Below, in pieces: positions 1 to 8,424 of a stretch of 64,000 bases of DNA. The DNA is from Shewanella amazonensis SB2B. GTDB taxonomy: Bacteria; Pseudomonadota; Gammaproteobacteria; Enterobacterales; Shewanellaceae. Below the pieces are notes generated by a model that saw only the letters and a program-made list of their open reading frames with translations, was not told the origin of the DNA and searched no databases. The position numbers and the translations under genes are program-made. Every line of letters starts with the position of its first letter. Positions within the stretch are counted from its first letter, which is position 1. Where the stretch lies: assembly GCF_000015245.1 (NCBI RefSeq), contig NC_008700.1, forward strand, positions 2,920,001 through 2,984,000, in the 5' to 3' direction.

Positions 1-244
1 TTGTACGCGGCGAAAGGACCGGGTACACGACAGCAAGCCAAGCAAATATTAATTGCTACCTCTTGGCGCAAACACAATAAGCTGCATGTATTCGCCGATA
101 ACCACCGAATACATATGTTACCAGCAGTTTTATGCTGCGAAGCCTTGTTGCTGTTTCAGAAAAGGCTATGATACGTCCACTCTGACAGGGTCCACCTTTT
201 TGGTAAGTTGCACCTAAAGTAGCAATATCATCGAGTTAAATCTT
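1..244. other. Left-edge non-annotated AT-rich stretch
   Basis: One forward frame is open from the window edge to a TGA at 169-171 (56 codons). It could be the 3' end of a gene that starts outside the window, but the peptide matches no family I recognise. The remaining 70 bases before the next gene hold no clear hairpin. Base composition is visibly more AT-rich than the core genes to the right. Confidence 0.25.
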
Positions 245-820
245 ATGTCCATATCCTATTTGAACAACTTGAATTGGTCAGATTGGACCAGAGAAGAGAG
301 GTTTTTCTGCTCCTGTTTATACGAGCAAGTCAACTCTGATCCTGCAGCCTTGGTAAGGCTTATTAACAGCGAGACATCGCTCAACCTAAAAGAAAATGTG
401 TATTGGGATATAGGCTACGAGGTTTGCTTATACCGGGACTACCAGTGGCATAGAGCTTCTTCACCGATTGGCGCATCGCAGTATTCTCAGAAGCGCACGT
501 TCGATCTCTGTCTGTTTTCAGAAGATACAATCGTCATTATCGAAGCAAAGGCTTTCGGTCGATTTTCCGAAGAGGATGGCAACAAATTAGCCAGAGATAG
601 AAAACAAATACCGGAGTTATTAGCCAAACCAAACCTTAAGGTTTGCACTGTTGCTTTAGCGTCATCCATCTATTTTGAGAACCATGGCAAATACGGTAAG
701 CCGGATATCCTGGATGCATTTGATGCGAGGTTAACCTGGCACGCGCTTTTTAAAACCTATCACAATGCGCTGTTTGAACAAGCCGACAAGCTCTATAAGT
801 CGTTACCGACTTTTGCATAG
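245..820 (+). CDS. Hypothetical protein, putative PD-(D/E)XK nuclease-like fold
   Basis: This is a 191-residue soluble protein that I do not recognise by family name. Around residues 86-103 a strand containing TFDLCLF is followed by IVIIEAK. That spacing (an Asp, then a hydrophobic strand ending in E-x-K) is the signature of the PD-(D/E)XK restriction-endonuclease-like fold. No signal peptide or membrane segment is seen. The start is the first ATG in frame; its ribosome site is weak (GAG about 10 bases upstream). The gene is AT-richer than the core genes beside it and has no partner, so it looks acquired. It ends just before a terminator shared with rlmM. The nuclease fold is an inference from the motif alone; no activity or partner can be read from the sequence. 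Confidence 0.6.
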   Translation: MSISYLNNLNWSDWTREERFFCSCLYEQVNSDPAALVRLINSETSLNLKENVYWDIGYEVCLYRDYQWHRASSPIGASQYSQKRTFDLCLFSEDTIVIIEAKAFGRFSEEDGNKLARDRKQIPELLAKPNLKVCTVALASSIYFENHGKYGKPDILDAFDARLTWHALFKTYHNALFEQADKLYKSLPTFA

Positions 821-843
821 TGTTCAAATGGAGTACCCAGATA

Positions 844-873
844 AAATAAAGGCGCCATTGGGCGCCTTTATTT
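844..873. terminator. Bidirectional intrinsic terminator
   Basis: Perfect 13-bp stem (arms 844-856 and 861-873) with an ATTG loop. An A-tract on the left arm and a T-tract on the right let it work in both directions. It lies between the nuclease-like gene (+) and rlmM (-). Confidence 0.85.
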
Positions 874-900
874 GTGCTCGAGCAAGCCTTGATCCGACTA

Positions 901-1986
901 TCAAATCCAAGGTGAACTTGGGCGGAGCCACAGGTGTACAGTCACTTCGTCACGATCGTGATAAAGGTGCTTACAGGCCAGATGAAACTCGTGAATGCCA
1001 TTTTCCTTAAGGATGGCATGCATATTGGCGAGGATCTGCGACACCTCTTTGTAGCGGCTTTTCATCGGTAGTTTGAGGTTAAAAATCGCCTCTTTAAACC
1101 AGCCCTGAATCGCCCAGTATTCCATCAATTCAGCCACACGGGCAGGCTTTTCCACCATGTCACATACCAGCCAGTAGATATTACGGCGGGCTGGCTCAAA
1201 TTTGAAACCGTCAGCGCGGTGGTGCGTCACCTGTCCGGTTTCCATCAGATCATGGTTCATGGGGCCATTATCGATGGCGTGCACCATCATGCCACGGCGC
1301 ACCAATTGATAAGTCCAGCCACCGGGACAAGCGCCCAAATCCACCGCATTGAGTCCACTGCGAAGACGGGTTTCGTGCTCTTCACGGGGAATAAAATGGA
1401 TAAAGGCTTCGTCCAATTTAAGGGTCGAACGACTCGGAGCGTCCGCCGGAAATTTTAGCCGCGGGATCCCCATAAAGTGTGGAGAGCTGTTGTTTGACAA
1501 CGAATAACCGGTAAAAGCCTTGTTGGGCGCCACAAAGCACACATGCACTATGGGACGACGGCTGCTTTCTTTGTCCAGCAGCACACCACGCTTTTTCAAT
1601 GCCTGACGCAGGGGCACTGTGAATTTACGGCAGAAGGCAGAAAGCTCTTTGGCTTCATTGGTATCTGGGGTTTCTACCCGCAGTTCCCCTGCCCGTTCAA
1701 CTTCCGTCAGGCTCTCAGCAATAGGGGTAACCCTGTCTTCAGGTGAAAAGTCATCAAGCAAATCGCCACAGGCGAACATCTGCCGGGCAAAAATCAGCGA
1801 GTCCAGAGGCAATTCTTTGGCGAGGCGATCACCATCATCAGGGCTGAATCCCTGAAATACCACATAAGCATCGTCGCGGTTGGCTTTGACGAAACCACCA
1901 ATGCCGAGCTCGGCGGCCCGCTGCTGAATTTCAGCCGCACAGTCTTTTTCATAACCGGCACGGCAATATAAGAACAGGTTTTTCAT
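901..1986 (-). CDS. rlmM: 23S rRNA 2'-O-ribose methyltransferase RlmM
   Basis: RlmM methylates the ribose 2'-O of a cytidine in 23S rRNA (C2498 in E. coli) using S-adenosylmethionine. The 361-residue length fits the family. The N-terminal half is the THUMP-like RNA-binding region. The C-terminal half is a Rossmann methyltransferase with the SAM loop LGACPGGWTYQL near residue 220, then the CDMVEKP segment and the conserved lysine in FNLKLPMK. Order gcvA - DUF423 gene - rlmM matches the gcvA-ygdD-ygdE cluster of enterics, apart from an extra hydrolase gene here. The leader contains a GC-rich hairpin (2015-2030). Transcription probably ends at the hairpin at 844-873. Confidence 0.95.
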   Translation of the reverse strand: MKNLFLYCRAGYEKDCAAEIQQRAAELGIGGFVKANRDDAYVVFQGFSPDDGDRLAKELPLDSLIFARQMFACGDLLDDFSPEDRVTPIAESLTEVERAGELRVETPDTNEAKELSAFCRKFTVPLRQALKKRGVLLDKESSRRPIVHVCFVAPNKAFTGYSLSNNSSPHFMGIPRLKFPADAPSRSTLKLDEAFIHFIPREEHETRLRSGLNAVDLGACPGGWTYQLVRRGMMVHAIDNGPMNHDLMETGQVTHHRADGFKFEPARRNIYWLVCDMVEKPARVAELMEYWAIQGWFKEAIFNLKLPMKSRYKEVSQILANMHAILKENGIHEFHLACKHLYHDRDEVTVHLWLRPSSPWI

Positions 1987-2014
1987 TGCGATTCTTCGTT
2001 GGCGCTAACATAAA

Positions 2015-2030
2015 GCGGCCCAAAGGCCGC
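2015..2030 (-). other. GC-rich hairpin in the rlmM leader
   Basis: GCGGCC and its complement (2015-2020, 2025-2030) with a 4-base loop, followed on the minus strand by only TTTA. It lies between the DUF423 gene and rlmM, about 30 bases before the rlmM start. It could act as a partial terminator or attenuator. The poly-U tract is too short for a strong terminator. Confidence 0.45.
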
Positions 2031-2078
2031 AAAATCAGAAATTGGCGCCGAGTATATCACAGCGCGGCCATCTCTTGG

Positions 2079-2465
2079 CTATTTGCCGTCAACGACCCGG
2101 CTGCGCCATACCGCCGCCCCCAACAGCAGCCATCCCAGAAGCAAACAGGTACCGCCCAGCGGGGTAACAGGCCCCCACCATTTGGCCCCTGTCATAACCA
2201 GTGCGTACAAAGAGCCGGAGAAGAGCGCCATACCCACAATAAAAAATCCAGCCGCCCAGGTCAGTAAACGAGATGCGATAAAGGGCCAGGCAAGCGCGAC
2301 AGCAAGCAGGGCAAAGGTGTGATAAAACTGGTATTCAACCGCCAATTTAAACACCGAGACCATCTCGGCACTCACCAGATTTTTAAGGCCATGGGCACCA
2401 AAAGCACCGAGGGCAACGGCGAGAAACCCGGTCACAGATGCGAATAAAAACAAACCTCTATTCAT
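2079..2465 (-). CDS. DUF423 family inner-membrane protein (YgdD-like)
   Basis: This small membrane protein of 128 residues has about four hydrophobic helices. The first opens with FLFASVTGFLAVALGAFGAH, which is the conserved GAFGAHGLK start of the DUF423 family. Members have no established biochemical role. The ATG overlaps the last codons of the upstream hydrolase by 8 bases (ATGAATAG), so translation is probably coupled. Its place next to gcvA and rlmM is conserved in enteric bacteria. A non-coding gap of 92 bases with a hairpin separates it from rlmM. Confidence 0.88.
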   Translation of the reverse strand: MNRGLFLFASVTGFLAVALGAFGAHGLKNLVSAEMVSVFKLAVEYQFYHTFALLAVALAWPFIASRLLTWAAGFFIVGMALFSGSLYALVMTGAKWWGPVTPLGGTCLLLGWLLLGAAVWRSRVVDGK

Positions 2466-3120
2466 TCATTTCTCCCATAAATTCAAGGCAGGCCGAGGCA
2501 GCAGCTATCAGGTTATCCGCTTCGGTAAGTCCTGACGACTTGCGCGGAGTCAGGCTGTGATCACCATCGGCAATCCAGCAGAATTTCACGGCTGAAGGCA
2601 CATTCCAGGCAGCAACCTGCGCCCTGGTGCCAAAGCTGTCGCGCTCACCCTGCACTATCAACAGTGGCAGTTGGCAATTAGCCAAAGGCTCAAGGCGAAC
2701 TTCTTTCCCCTTGGGCGGTAAAAAGGGGTAACCCAAACAAAGGATCCCTGCAATTTGTGCCACATCAAACTCGGCGCCCAGAATGGCAGCCATACGCCCT
2801 CCCATGGACTTACCCATGAGAAACAGTTGCTTGGGTCTATAGTTTGCATCAACTATGGCAATGGCTTCGCGAAAGCACTCGAGCAGCGCAGGGGCTCGAT
2901 TGGGAGGACGGCGCTTACCATCCAACTTGCGCTGTTCCATATAAGGAAAGTTAAAACGCACCACAGCCACACCCTGGCTGGCAAGCCTTGACGCCATGGC
3001 CGCCATAAAGTCAGAATCCATATCGGCACCCGCGCCGTGGGCAAAGAGCACCATCACATCCCCCGGCACGCCATCGAGTTTAAGCCAGGATGGCAGAGGG
3101 GTTTGTGGGTTGTTGTTCAC
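2458..3120 (-). CDS. Alpha/beta hydrolase (Tex30/KANL3-like)
   Basis: This is a 220-residue cytoplasmic hydrolase. An oxyanion-side strand reads VLFAHGAGADMDSDFM. The nucleophile elbow is GKSMGG (G-x-S-x-G). A late IADGDHSLTP supplies the expected catalytic His, and an acid in VQGERDSF is plausible. The substrate is unknown; dienelactone-hydrolase and Tex30-like proteins share this layout. I chose the GTG at 3118-3120: it follows the gcvA stop with one base between (TGA-A-GTG), and the fold begins right after it. The longer open frame would run deep into gcvA. It is inserted between gcvA and the DUF423 gene, which are normally adjacent in enterics. Confidence 0.82.
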   Translation of the reverse strand: MNNNPQTPLPSWLKLDGVPGDVMVLFAHGAGADMDSDFMAAMASRLASQGVAVVRFNFPYMEQRKLDGKRRPPNRAPALLECFREAIAIVDANYRPKQLFLMGKSMGGRMAAILGAEFDVAQIAGILCLGYPFLPPKGKEVRLEPLANCQLPLLIVQGERDSFGTRAQVAAWNVPSAVKFCWIADGDHSLTPRKSSGLTEADNLIAAASACLEFMGEMNE

Positions 3121-3121
3121 T

Positions 3122-4033
3122 TCAGGCGGGCAAGAGTTCACTGCGTGACTCCTCGGCAAACATGTCCAGCATCCATTCGCGGAACGCCACAATTTTGCCA
3201 AGCTCGGCATGGTTTTGCTGGCACACCAGATAATAGGCATCTTTACTCACCAACACTTCCTGAAAAGGCACCACCAAACGACCCGCTTTGATATCCGGGC
3301 GCGCCAGCACGCTGTAGCCCAGCGCCACACCCTGACCATGGGCGGCGGCCTGCAATACCAATGAAGAGTGACTGAAAATCGGCCCCTGGTTCACGTTTAC
3401 ATCGGTTACGCCACACTGGCGAAACCAGGCTTGCCAATCGTGGCGACTCATGTCGTGCAGCAGGGTGTGATGCTTAAGATCTGCGGGTGTTTCAAGCGGC
3501 TTGTGGCCATTGAGGAGCATGGGGGAACACACTGGAATAAGCACTTCGTTGCGCAGTTTATCGGCCCGAAGACCTGGCCAACTGCCCTGTCCATAGTAAA
3601 TGGCCACATCCACGTCATCAGTGAGAGAGCCTTCTTCGCTGTCCACCGCCTTGATACGCACATCGATGTCAGGATTTTTCTCACTGAATTTGGCAAGCCT
3701 TGGCACCAACCACTGAATCGCGAAACTGGGCGACATACTCACGGTCAACGAGCCAATGGCACTGCGGGCCAACAAACGATCGGTGGCGTCGGACAGTTGG
3801 GTAAAAATATCCTTGATGTCGAGAAAGTAGCTCTGTCCTTCTTCGGTGAGCAGCAAAGAACGGTTCTTTCGCCGAAATAATTTTAATCCAAGAAAGTCTT
3901 CCAGCGCCTTAATTTGATGGCTCACAGCAGCCTGGGTAACAAAGAGTTCTTCGGCAGCGCGGGTAAAACTCAGGTGCCGTGCAGCGGCCTCAAAGGCCTT
4001 TACGGCATTCAGCGGAGGAAGTCGTCTTGACAT
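3122..4033 (-). CDS. gcvA: LysR-type regulator GcvA (glycine cleavage activator)
   Basis: GcvA controls the gcvTHP glycine-cleavage operon, activating it with glycine and repressing it with purines, together with GcvR. The 303-residue protein has a LysR helix-turn-helix at about residues 7-65 (FTRAAEELFVTQAAVSHQIKAL) and a periplasmic-binding-like effector domain. Its opening RRLPPLNAVKAFEAAARHLS is characteristic of GcvA. Downstream genes are tightly coupled: hydrolase one base away, then DUF423, then rlmM. The gcvTHP targets are not in this window. A paralogous LysR regulator cannot be fully excluded. Confidence 0.9.
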   Translation of the reverse strand: MSRRLPPLNAVKAFEAAARHLSFTRAAEELFVTQAAVSHQIKALEDFLGLKLFRRKNRSLLLTEEGQSYFLDIKDIFTQLSDATDRLLARSAIGSLTVSMSPSFAIQWLVPRLAKFSEKNPDIDVRIKAVDSEEGSLTDDVDVAIYYGQGSWPGLRADKLRNEVLIPVCSPMLLNGHKPLETPADLKHHTLLHDMSRHDWQAWFRQCGVTDVNVNQGPIFSHSSLVLQAAAHGQGVALGYSVLARPDIKAGRLVVPFQEVLVSKDAYYLVCQQNHAELGKIVAFREWMLDMFAEESRSELLPA

Positions 4034-4248
4034 GGTGATCCCACTCTCATTTTTTAATTAGTTTTTCTAATCCGCATTGTTACATTTTATCGTTTGTTAA
4101 TGAAAGGCTTTTTGCGTAAATTTTGCGCCAACAAACGAGATGGTCGGGCGGCTTTTAATCGGAGTAAGCATGCCTGACGAGTGACCCCGGATACGCTGAC
4201 AGATGAAGCGAAGGGGTGACCCAACTGATACGCCCGGAGGCGCTTACT

Positions 4249-4512
4249 ATGATGAACCTGAAATCCGCTTTTGCCCTGATGCTGTTTGCTGCTTTTTGTA
4301 CAACCGCCAATGCCAACCAAGAAACCACGACGCTGAGCGCTGACGCCATCGTCTTTGATACGCAAGCCCTGCATGAGTCTATCACTACTGAGCTGACCCT
4401 GAGCATGGCCAAAATCCAGGACGAGCTGCGCGCCGACAACCAGGGCACTACCCTGCTACTGGCCAATCAGCAAGACGCCAAAAGCGACGCCACTGCGACC
4501 AAGGCCGAGTAA
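4249..4512 (+). CDS. Small exported hypothetical protein
   Basis: I do not recognise this 87-residue protein beyond resemblance to small exported proteins. The start at 4249 is set by a strong GGAGG eight bases upstream. The first 22 residues are a classic signal peptide (a Lys, a hydrophobic LMLFAAF core, then TTANA before the predicted cut). The mature part is acidic and hydrophilic, rich in Thr, Ala, Asp and Gln, with one helix-prone stretch (HESITTELTLSMAKIQDEL). No cysteine is retained in the mature form. It is alone in its transcription unit, ended by the hairpin at 4559-4582. Confidence 0.6.
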   Translation: MMNLKSAFALMLFAAFCTTANANQETTTLSADAIVFDTQALHESITTELTLSMAKIQDELRADNQGTTLLLANQQDAKSDATATKAE

Positions 4513-4558
4513 CACATCGAATTGATTGCCGGTTAACACGAACAAACTGGTAAATAGA

Positions 4559-4582
4559 AAAAGCCGCAATAATGCGGCTTTT
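4559..4582 (+). terminator. Intrinsic terminator of the small exported gene
   Basis: Ten-bp stem (4559-4568 with 4573-4582), ATAA loop, and a run of T's. Confidence 0.8.
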
Positions 4583-4722
4583 TTGTTGTCTGAATTTTGC
4601 CCCCAGACTGTAAAAGCCTGTCTCGCAGCTAACTATCAGATTGAGGCTGGCGGCATATTCTTCGGGACACGGCTTTTTATCAGTGCCCTTTGCCAGATGC
4701 CGCCTGAACGTTCAGCGTCTGC

Positions 4723-6177
4723 TCAGGGACGATATACCTTCACGTTATTGTAGCCCTGCTCTTGCAGATACAGGGCTTGCAGCTTACTCATAACGCCACG
4801 TTCGCAGTAAAGCAGATACGTTTTGTCTTTATCGAGCTCGGCAAAAGCAGTCGCCAGTTTGAAGAAGGGGATTACCTTCACTTCAACGCCGTCCACGTCC
4901 AGGGGTCTGGACTCTTCTTCTTCTGGCGCGCGAATGTCGATGATAACTTCGTTTCCGGCCGCACTGGAGACGGTCTCGGTTTCAGTCACTCGCTCACTGG
5001 TGGCAACAGCAATATCACGGATATCAATCACTTCTGCTTTCGCCAGCACGCGGTCGAGCAGGTCTTCAGAAAACTTCTGCTCTTCGGCTTCCACCTTGGA
5101 GAGTACCGCCTTCACGGTAGGGCGCTGGGAAATCACACCACAATACTCGGGCATGGAGGCCGCGAAATCTTCGGTACCTATGCGGCGCGCTTCGCGGATA
5201 ATGTCCGGTTTATCCATGCTGATCAGCGGACGCAGGATCAAGAGGTCGGTGCTGCGGTCAATGACATTAAGGTTGGTCAGGGTCTGGCTCGACACCTGAC
5301 CCAGGCTCTCACCAGTGACCAGAGCCTGAATACCCATGCGTTCGGCCACACGGGTGGCGGCGCGCATCATCATGCGCTTAAGCACCACACCCATCTGACC
5401 GTTTTCGATACGCTCGAGGATTTCTGTTACCACTTCTTCGAAGGGCACAGACACAAACTTCACTTTGTGCGACTCGCCGTAGGTCTTCCACAGGTGGTAG
5501 GCCACTTGTTTCACGCCGATTTCGTGCTGGGCGCCACCAAGATTGAAGAAACAATAATGGGTACGGGAACCCTTTTTAATAAACTGGAAGCTGGCCACGC
5601 CCGAGTCAAAGCCACCGGAAATCAAAGACAGCACGTCTTCCTGAGCGGCAATGGGGAAGCCCCCCAAACCCTCGATGCGCTGGCTGACCATATAGAGCTT
5701 GTCGCGATCGATTTCGAGCTGGATGGTCACATCCGGGTTCTTCAGCTGCACGCCCTTGGCTTCGGTAAACTGGTTTAAACCGCCGCCAACATAACGCTCA
5801 ACCTCGATGGAGTTGAAATCGTGTTGACCGGCACGCTTTACCCGCACACAAAAGGTTTTGTCCTTGAGCATGTCGCGATACACAGGCAGCGCGAGCTGAT
5901 AGATATCATCCACGGTTTCAAAGTCGTACTCGGCCACCTGCAGCACATGATGAATACCTGGAATATGAGCCAGACGCTCGGCAAAGAGCTCGGTAAGCTC
6001 AGGCTTGTCTTTGGGCACCTTCACCATGATCTTGTCCCATTGGCGCTGTACCTTGGCATCCTCATCGATTTTTTTCAGCACATTGCGGATATTGGACTCG
6101 AGCATCTTGGTAAAACGCATTCTTACCGGTTTGCTCTTAATCATGATTTCGGGATACAGCTTAACGATAAACTTCAT
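4723..6177 (-). CDS. thiI: tRNA sulfurtransferase ThiI
   Basis: ThiI makes 4-thiouridine at tRNA position 8 and supplies sulfur for the thiazole of thiamine, taking sulfur from IscS. The 484-residue protein has an N-terminal ferredoxin-like and THUMP region (about 1-165), a PP-loop ATPase with the SGGFDSGVA motif (near 180), and a C-terminal rhodanese domain whose active cysteine sits in YCERGVMSK (near 456). It is therefore the long, enteric-type ThiI. The start at 6177 is supported by GGAAG five bases upstream and by the standard KFIVKLYPEI opening; the longer open frame has no such signal. The gene stands alone on its strand. Confidence 0.96.
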   Translation of the reverse strand: MKFIVKLYPEIMIKSKPVRMRFTKMLESNIRNVLKKIDEDAKVQRQWDKIMVKVPKDKPELTELFAERLAHIPGIHHVLQVAEYDFETVDDIYQLALPVYRDMLKDKTFCVRVKRAGQHDFNSIEVERYVGGGLNQFTEAKGVQLKNPDVTIQLEIDRDKLYMVSQRIEGLGGFPIAAQEDVLSLISGGFDSGVASFQFIKKGSRTHYCFFNLGGAQHEIGVKQVAYHLWKTYGESHKVKFVSVPFEEVVTEILERIENGQMGVVLKRMMMRAATRVAERMGIQALVTGESLGQVSSQTLTNLNVIDRSTDLLILRPLISMDKPDIIREARRIGTEDFAASMPEYCGVISQRPTVKAVLSKVEAEEQKFSEDLLDRVLAKAEVIDIRDIAVATSERVTETETVSSAAGNEVIIDIRAPEEEESRPLDVDGVEVKVIPFFKLATAFAELDKDKTYLLYCERGVMSKLQALYLQEQGYNNVKVYRP

Positions 6178-6378
6178 GGGACTTCCAAAAAACAGGCTTG
6201 CGCCGAGGGTTAAAGTTCGAACTAAAAGATAATCGCGGGAGTATATCAAAAAGCAGCCCCGAGGGGCAGAGGCAGCGATTCCCCCTTCAGTTGCCCACTT
6301 GGAGAGCGTGACTATGGTGCCCGGCATCAACACCTGCCATTAAAAAGACACCTCAAAGCAAGACTGGGGCACAAATAG

Positions 6379-6404
6379 AAAGCCCGGCGCAGTGGCCGGG
6401 CTTT
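6379..6404 (-). terminator. Terminator of pomAB
   Basis: Ten-bp stem AAAGCCCGGC and its complement (6379-6388, 6395-6404), followed on the minus strand by TTTCTATTT. It sits 12 bases after the pomB stop. Confidence 0.8.
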
Positions 6405-6415
6405 GAAGACAAAGG

Positions 6416-7354
6416 TTAATTACCGCTATCGGTACCAACCTGTATTTCATCGGATTCTTTGGGTTTGCCTTGCTCAATGGCAATCTCGACCCGGCGGTTT
6501 CTGGCCCTATTTTCGGCGGATTCATTGGGCACCAACGGATTATTGGAACCCATGCCCACCACCTTCATCCGGGATGAATCAAAGCCTTTCACCTTTACCA
6601 GCTCGTGGGCAACCGACACAGCGCGCTTGCTGGAGAGGTCCCAGTTTGAGCTGTAAAGCTCGTTGCTGATTTGCATGTCGTCCGTGTAGCCCGATACGGT
6701 AATGATGCCGGGGACATCCTTTAACAATTCACCCACGGCGCGAATAACGGGCCTGAACCTGGGTTGCAGGAACCCCGAACCTGAGCCAAATGCGCCTTTC
6801 TCGCGGATACGAATAATGATTTGCTGGCCAAGAGATTCAATTTCAATTGCGCCATCAACAATTTCCTCGTTGAGCTGCTCAGCCATTTTCTTCACCTGCT
6901 GATTGATAAGCTCCTGGGATGAAGAGGAATCACTCTGGGTGCTTTCAGCGGTTTCCTGTGCTGTTGATGAGGCTTCACCACCGCGTTGCGAGCCCTGTTG
7001 CTGCTGCACGCCGCCGGCACTCTCACTCTCCCCTTCCTGGAAATCGAGGATTGGCTCGGTCATCTCATTGGTTTGCTGGTTGATGATTTCAATGGGGGTA
7101 GGCTCGGGTTTGCCAGGACGAAACTCCAGAGCAATCACGGAGGTGCCCTTGGGAATATCTTTCACCTCAACCTTATTCTGTACCCCGAATGCATACTTCA
7201 TAGAACCGGCTATCTGCTTGAATTTCATGACGTCCATTTCGGAAAACGCCAGCAGCAGCACGAAGAAGCACATCAGCAGCGACATCAGGTCGGCAAAGGT
7301 GGCAAGCCACAGAGGCGCCCCCGGAGGTGGACAATTGCACTTGGCCTTGGCCAT
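6416..7354 (-). CDS. pomB: Flagellar stator protein PomB (sodium-driven)
   Basis: PomB and PomA form the inner-membrane stator that couples sodium flow to flagellar rotation. This 312-residue protein has one transmembrane helix (about 15-37) carrying the ion-binding Asp in FADLMS (Asp22), a plug segment behind it, and a low-complexity Gln/Ser/Glu linker at roughly 100-150. The C-terminal OmpA/MotB peptidoglycan-binding domain (about 170-300) shows SGYTDDMQIS, SKRAVSVA and NRRVEIAI. The opening CNCPPPGAPLW and the EMDVMKFKQIAGSMKYAF stretch match PomB of Vibrio rather than proton-type MotB. The pomA stop lies four bases upstream. Confidence 0.94.
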   Translation of the reverse strand: MAKAKCNCPPPGAPLWLATFADLMSLLMCFFVLLLAFSEMDVMKFKQIAGSMKYAFGVQNKVEVKDIPKGTSVIALEFRPGKPEPTPIEIINQQTNEMTEPILDFQEGESESAGGVQQQQGSQRGGEASSTAQETAESTQSDSSSSQELINQQVKKMAEQLNEEIVDGAIEIESLGQQIIIRIREKGAFGSGSGFLQPRFRPVIRAVGELLKDVPGIITVSGYTDDMQISNELYSSNWDLSSKRAVSVAHELVKVKGFDSSRMKVVGMGSNNPLVPNESAENRARNRRVEIAIEQGKPKESDEIQVGTDSGN

Positions 7355-7358
7355 AGCG

Positions 7359-8126
7359 CTATTCCCCGTCCGTGGTGTCTATCTTGCGGGATTTTTCCGC
7401 CAGATAGTTTTTCAGGAAACCTTCGATCACTCTGGGGTTTTGGCCATCCTGAATTGCCAGTACCGCATCCATGATAAGGTTACGGTTCAGCATTTCTTCA
7501 CTCATACGCAGCGACAGCTTATCCGCAACCGGAATCGCCACCATGTTGGCCAACATAGCGCCATAGAGGGTCGTTAACAGGGCCACCGCCATGGCTGGAC
7601 CGATGGATTTGGGGTCATCCATGTTGGAGAGCATGGCTACCAGACCAATCAAGGTACCAATCATCCCCATCGCCGGGGCAACGTCGCCAAAGGCCCGGAA
7701 GATACCTATGCCGGTTCTGTGACGCTCTTCAGTGAGGGCGATATCTTTTTCCAACGCTTCGCGCACCACATCGCCGTCATGACCATCGACCAGCATGTCG
7801 ACGGCTTTTTGCATAAAGCTGTTGGAAATTTGTGCTTCTTCCAGCGCCAAAAAGCCCCCTTTACGGGCCGCATCGGCCATGGCAACTGACTGCTCAATCA
7901 ACTCTTCCGGCTTGTCGATTTTGAACATAAACGCCTTGGCGGCAATCTTTACTGCCCCGAAAAATTGTTTGAGGTTGAATTTCATCATCACCACAAACAG
8001 CGAGCCACCAAATACGATAAAAACGGAAGGAATATCCACAAAAATGGCCAGACCGCCGCCGGTCACCATCGCCATCACCACAAAGGCAAAAGCGCCCAAC
8101 AGACCAATGAGGGTTGCTAAATCCAC
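7359..8126 (-). CDS. pomA: Flagellar stator protein PomA
   Basis: PomA is the four-helix subunit of the sodium-driven stator. The 255-residue protein has two N-terminal helices, a cytoplasmic loop containing the charged LEKDIALTEERHRTG stretch that contacts FliG, and two C-terminal helices (GDVAPAMGMIGTLIGLVAML and MAVALLTTLYGAMLANMV). The start is a GTG at 8126 with AAGGAG five bases upstream. A sigma-28-like promoter lies about 140 bases upstream. Nothing else flagellar is in the window, so the stator genes sit apart from the main flagellar cluster. Confidence 0.94.
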   Translation of the reverse strand: MDLATLIGLLGAFAFVVMAMVTGGGLAIFVDIPSVFIVFGGSLFVVMMKFNLKQFFGAVKIAAKAFMFKIDKPEELIEQSVAMADAARKGGFLALEEAQISNSFMQKAVDMLVDGHDGDVVREALEKDIALTEERHRTGIGIFRAFGDVAPAMGMIGTLIGLVAMLSNMDDPKSIGPAMAVALLTTLYGAMLANMVAIPVADKLSLRMSEEMLNRNLIMDAVLAIQDGQNPRVIEGFLKNYLAEKSRKIDTTDGE

Positions 8127-8266
8127 AGATGCTCCTTAATTACGCAGTCATGAGAACCGAAGGCAAAGGAAACCAACGGCAAGCCAAAAATCCAGGGTCA
8201 CTCTCAGGTATTAAGCCAAAACCTATAACAAAGGACGTAGGTGCAAGACCCTGTCGCTATTCTCAG

Positions 8267-8293
8267 TTATCGGACAGCGCTTCGGCAAGTTTA
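8267..8293 (-). promoter_or_regulatory. Sigma-28 (FliA) promoter for pomAB
   Basis: On the minus strand, TAAA (8290-8293) is followed by exactly 15 bases and then TCCGATAA (8267-8274). The FliA consensus is TAAA-N15-GCCGATAA, so 11 of 12 bases match. The leader to the pomA GTG would be about 130 bases. The rest of 8127-8424 shows no gene. Confidence 0.75.
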
Positions 8294-8424
8294 GCGCCAA
8301 TTTATTTTTTCTAACAAAAATTCAGCAACAAAGCGTGCTCCAAGGCAAATATTCCCCCGCATAATTTGACCCTGTCAGCCTCCTGAGATACCTTGTGCAC
8401 GCCGATACAGCAGGAAGAAATACC

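Noticed and set aside
4762..5778. Long forward open frame across thiI
   Set aside because: It lies antisense to thiI, which has full family motifs. The composition is His/Gly/Leu-rich, as expected for antisense of GC-rich code.
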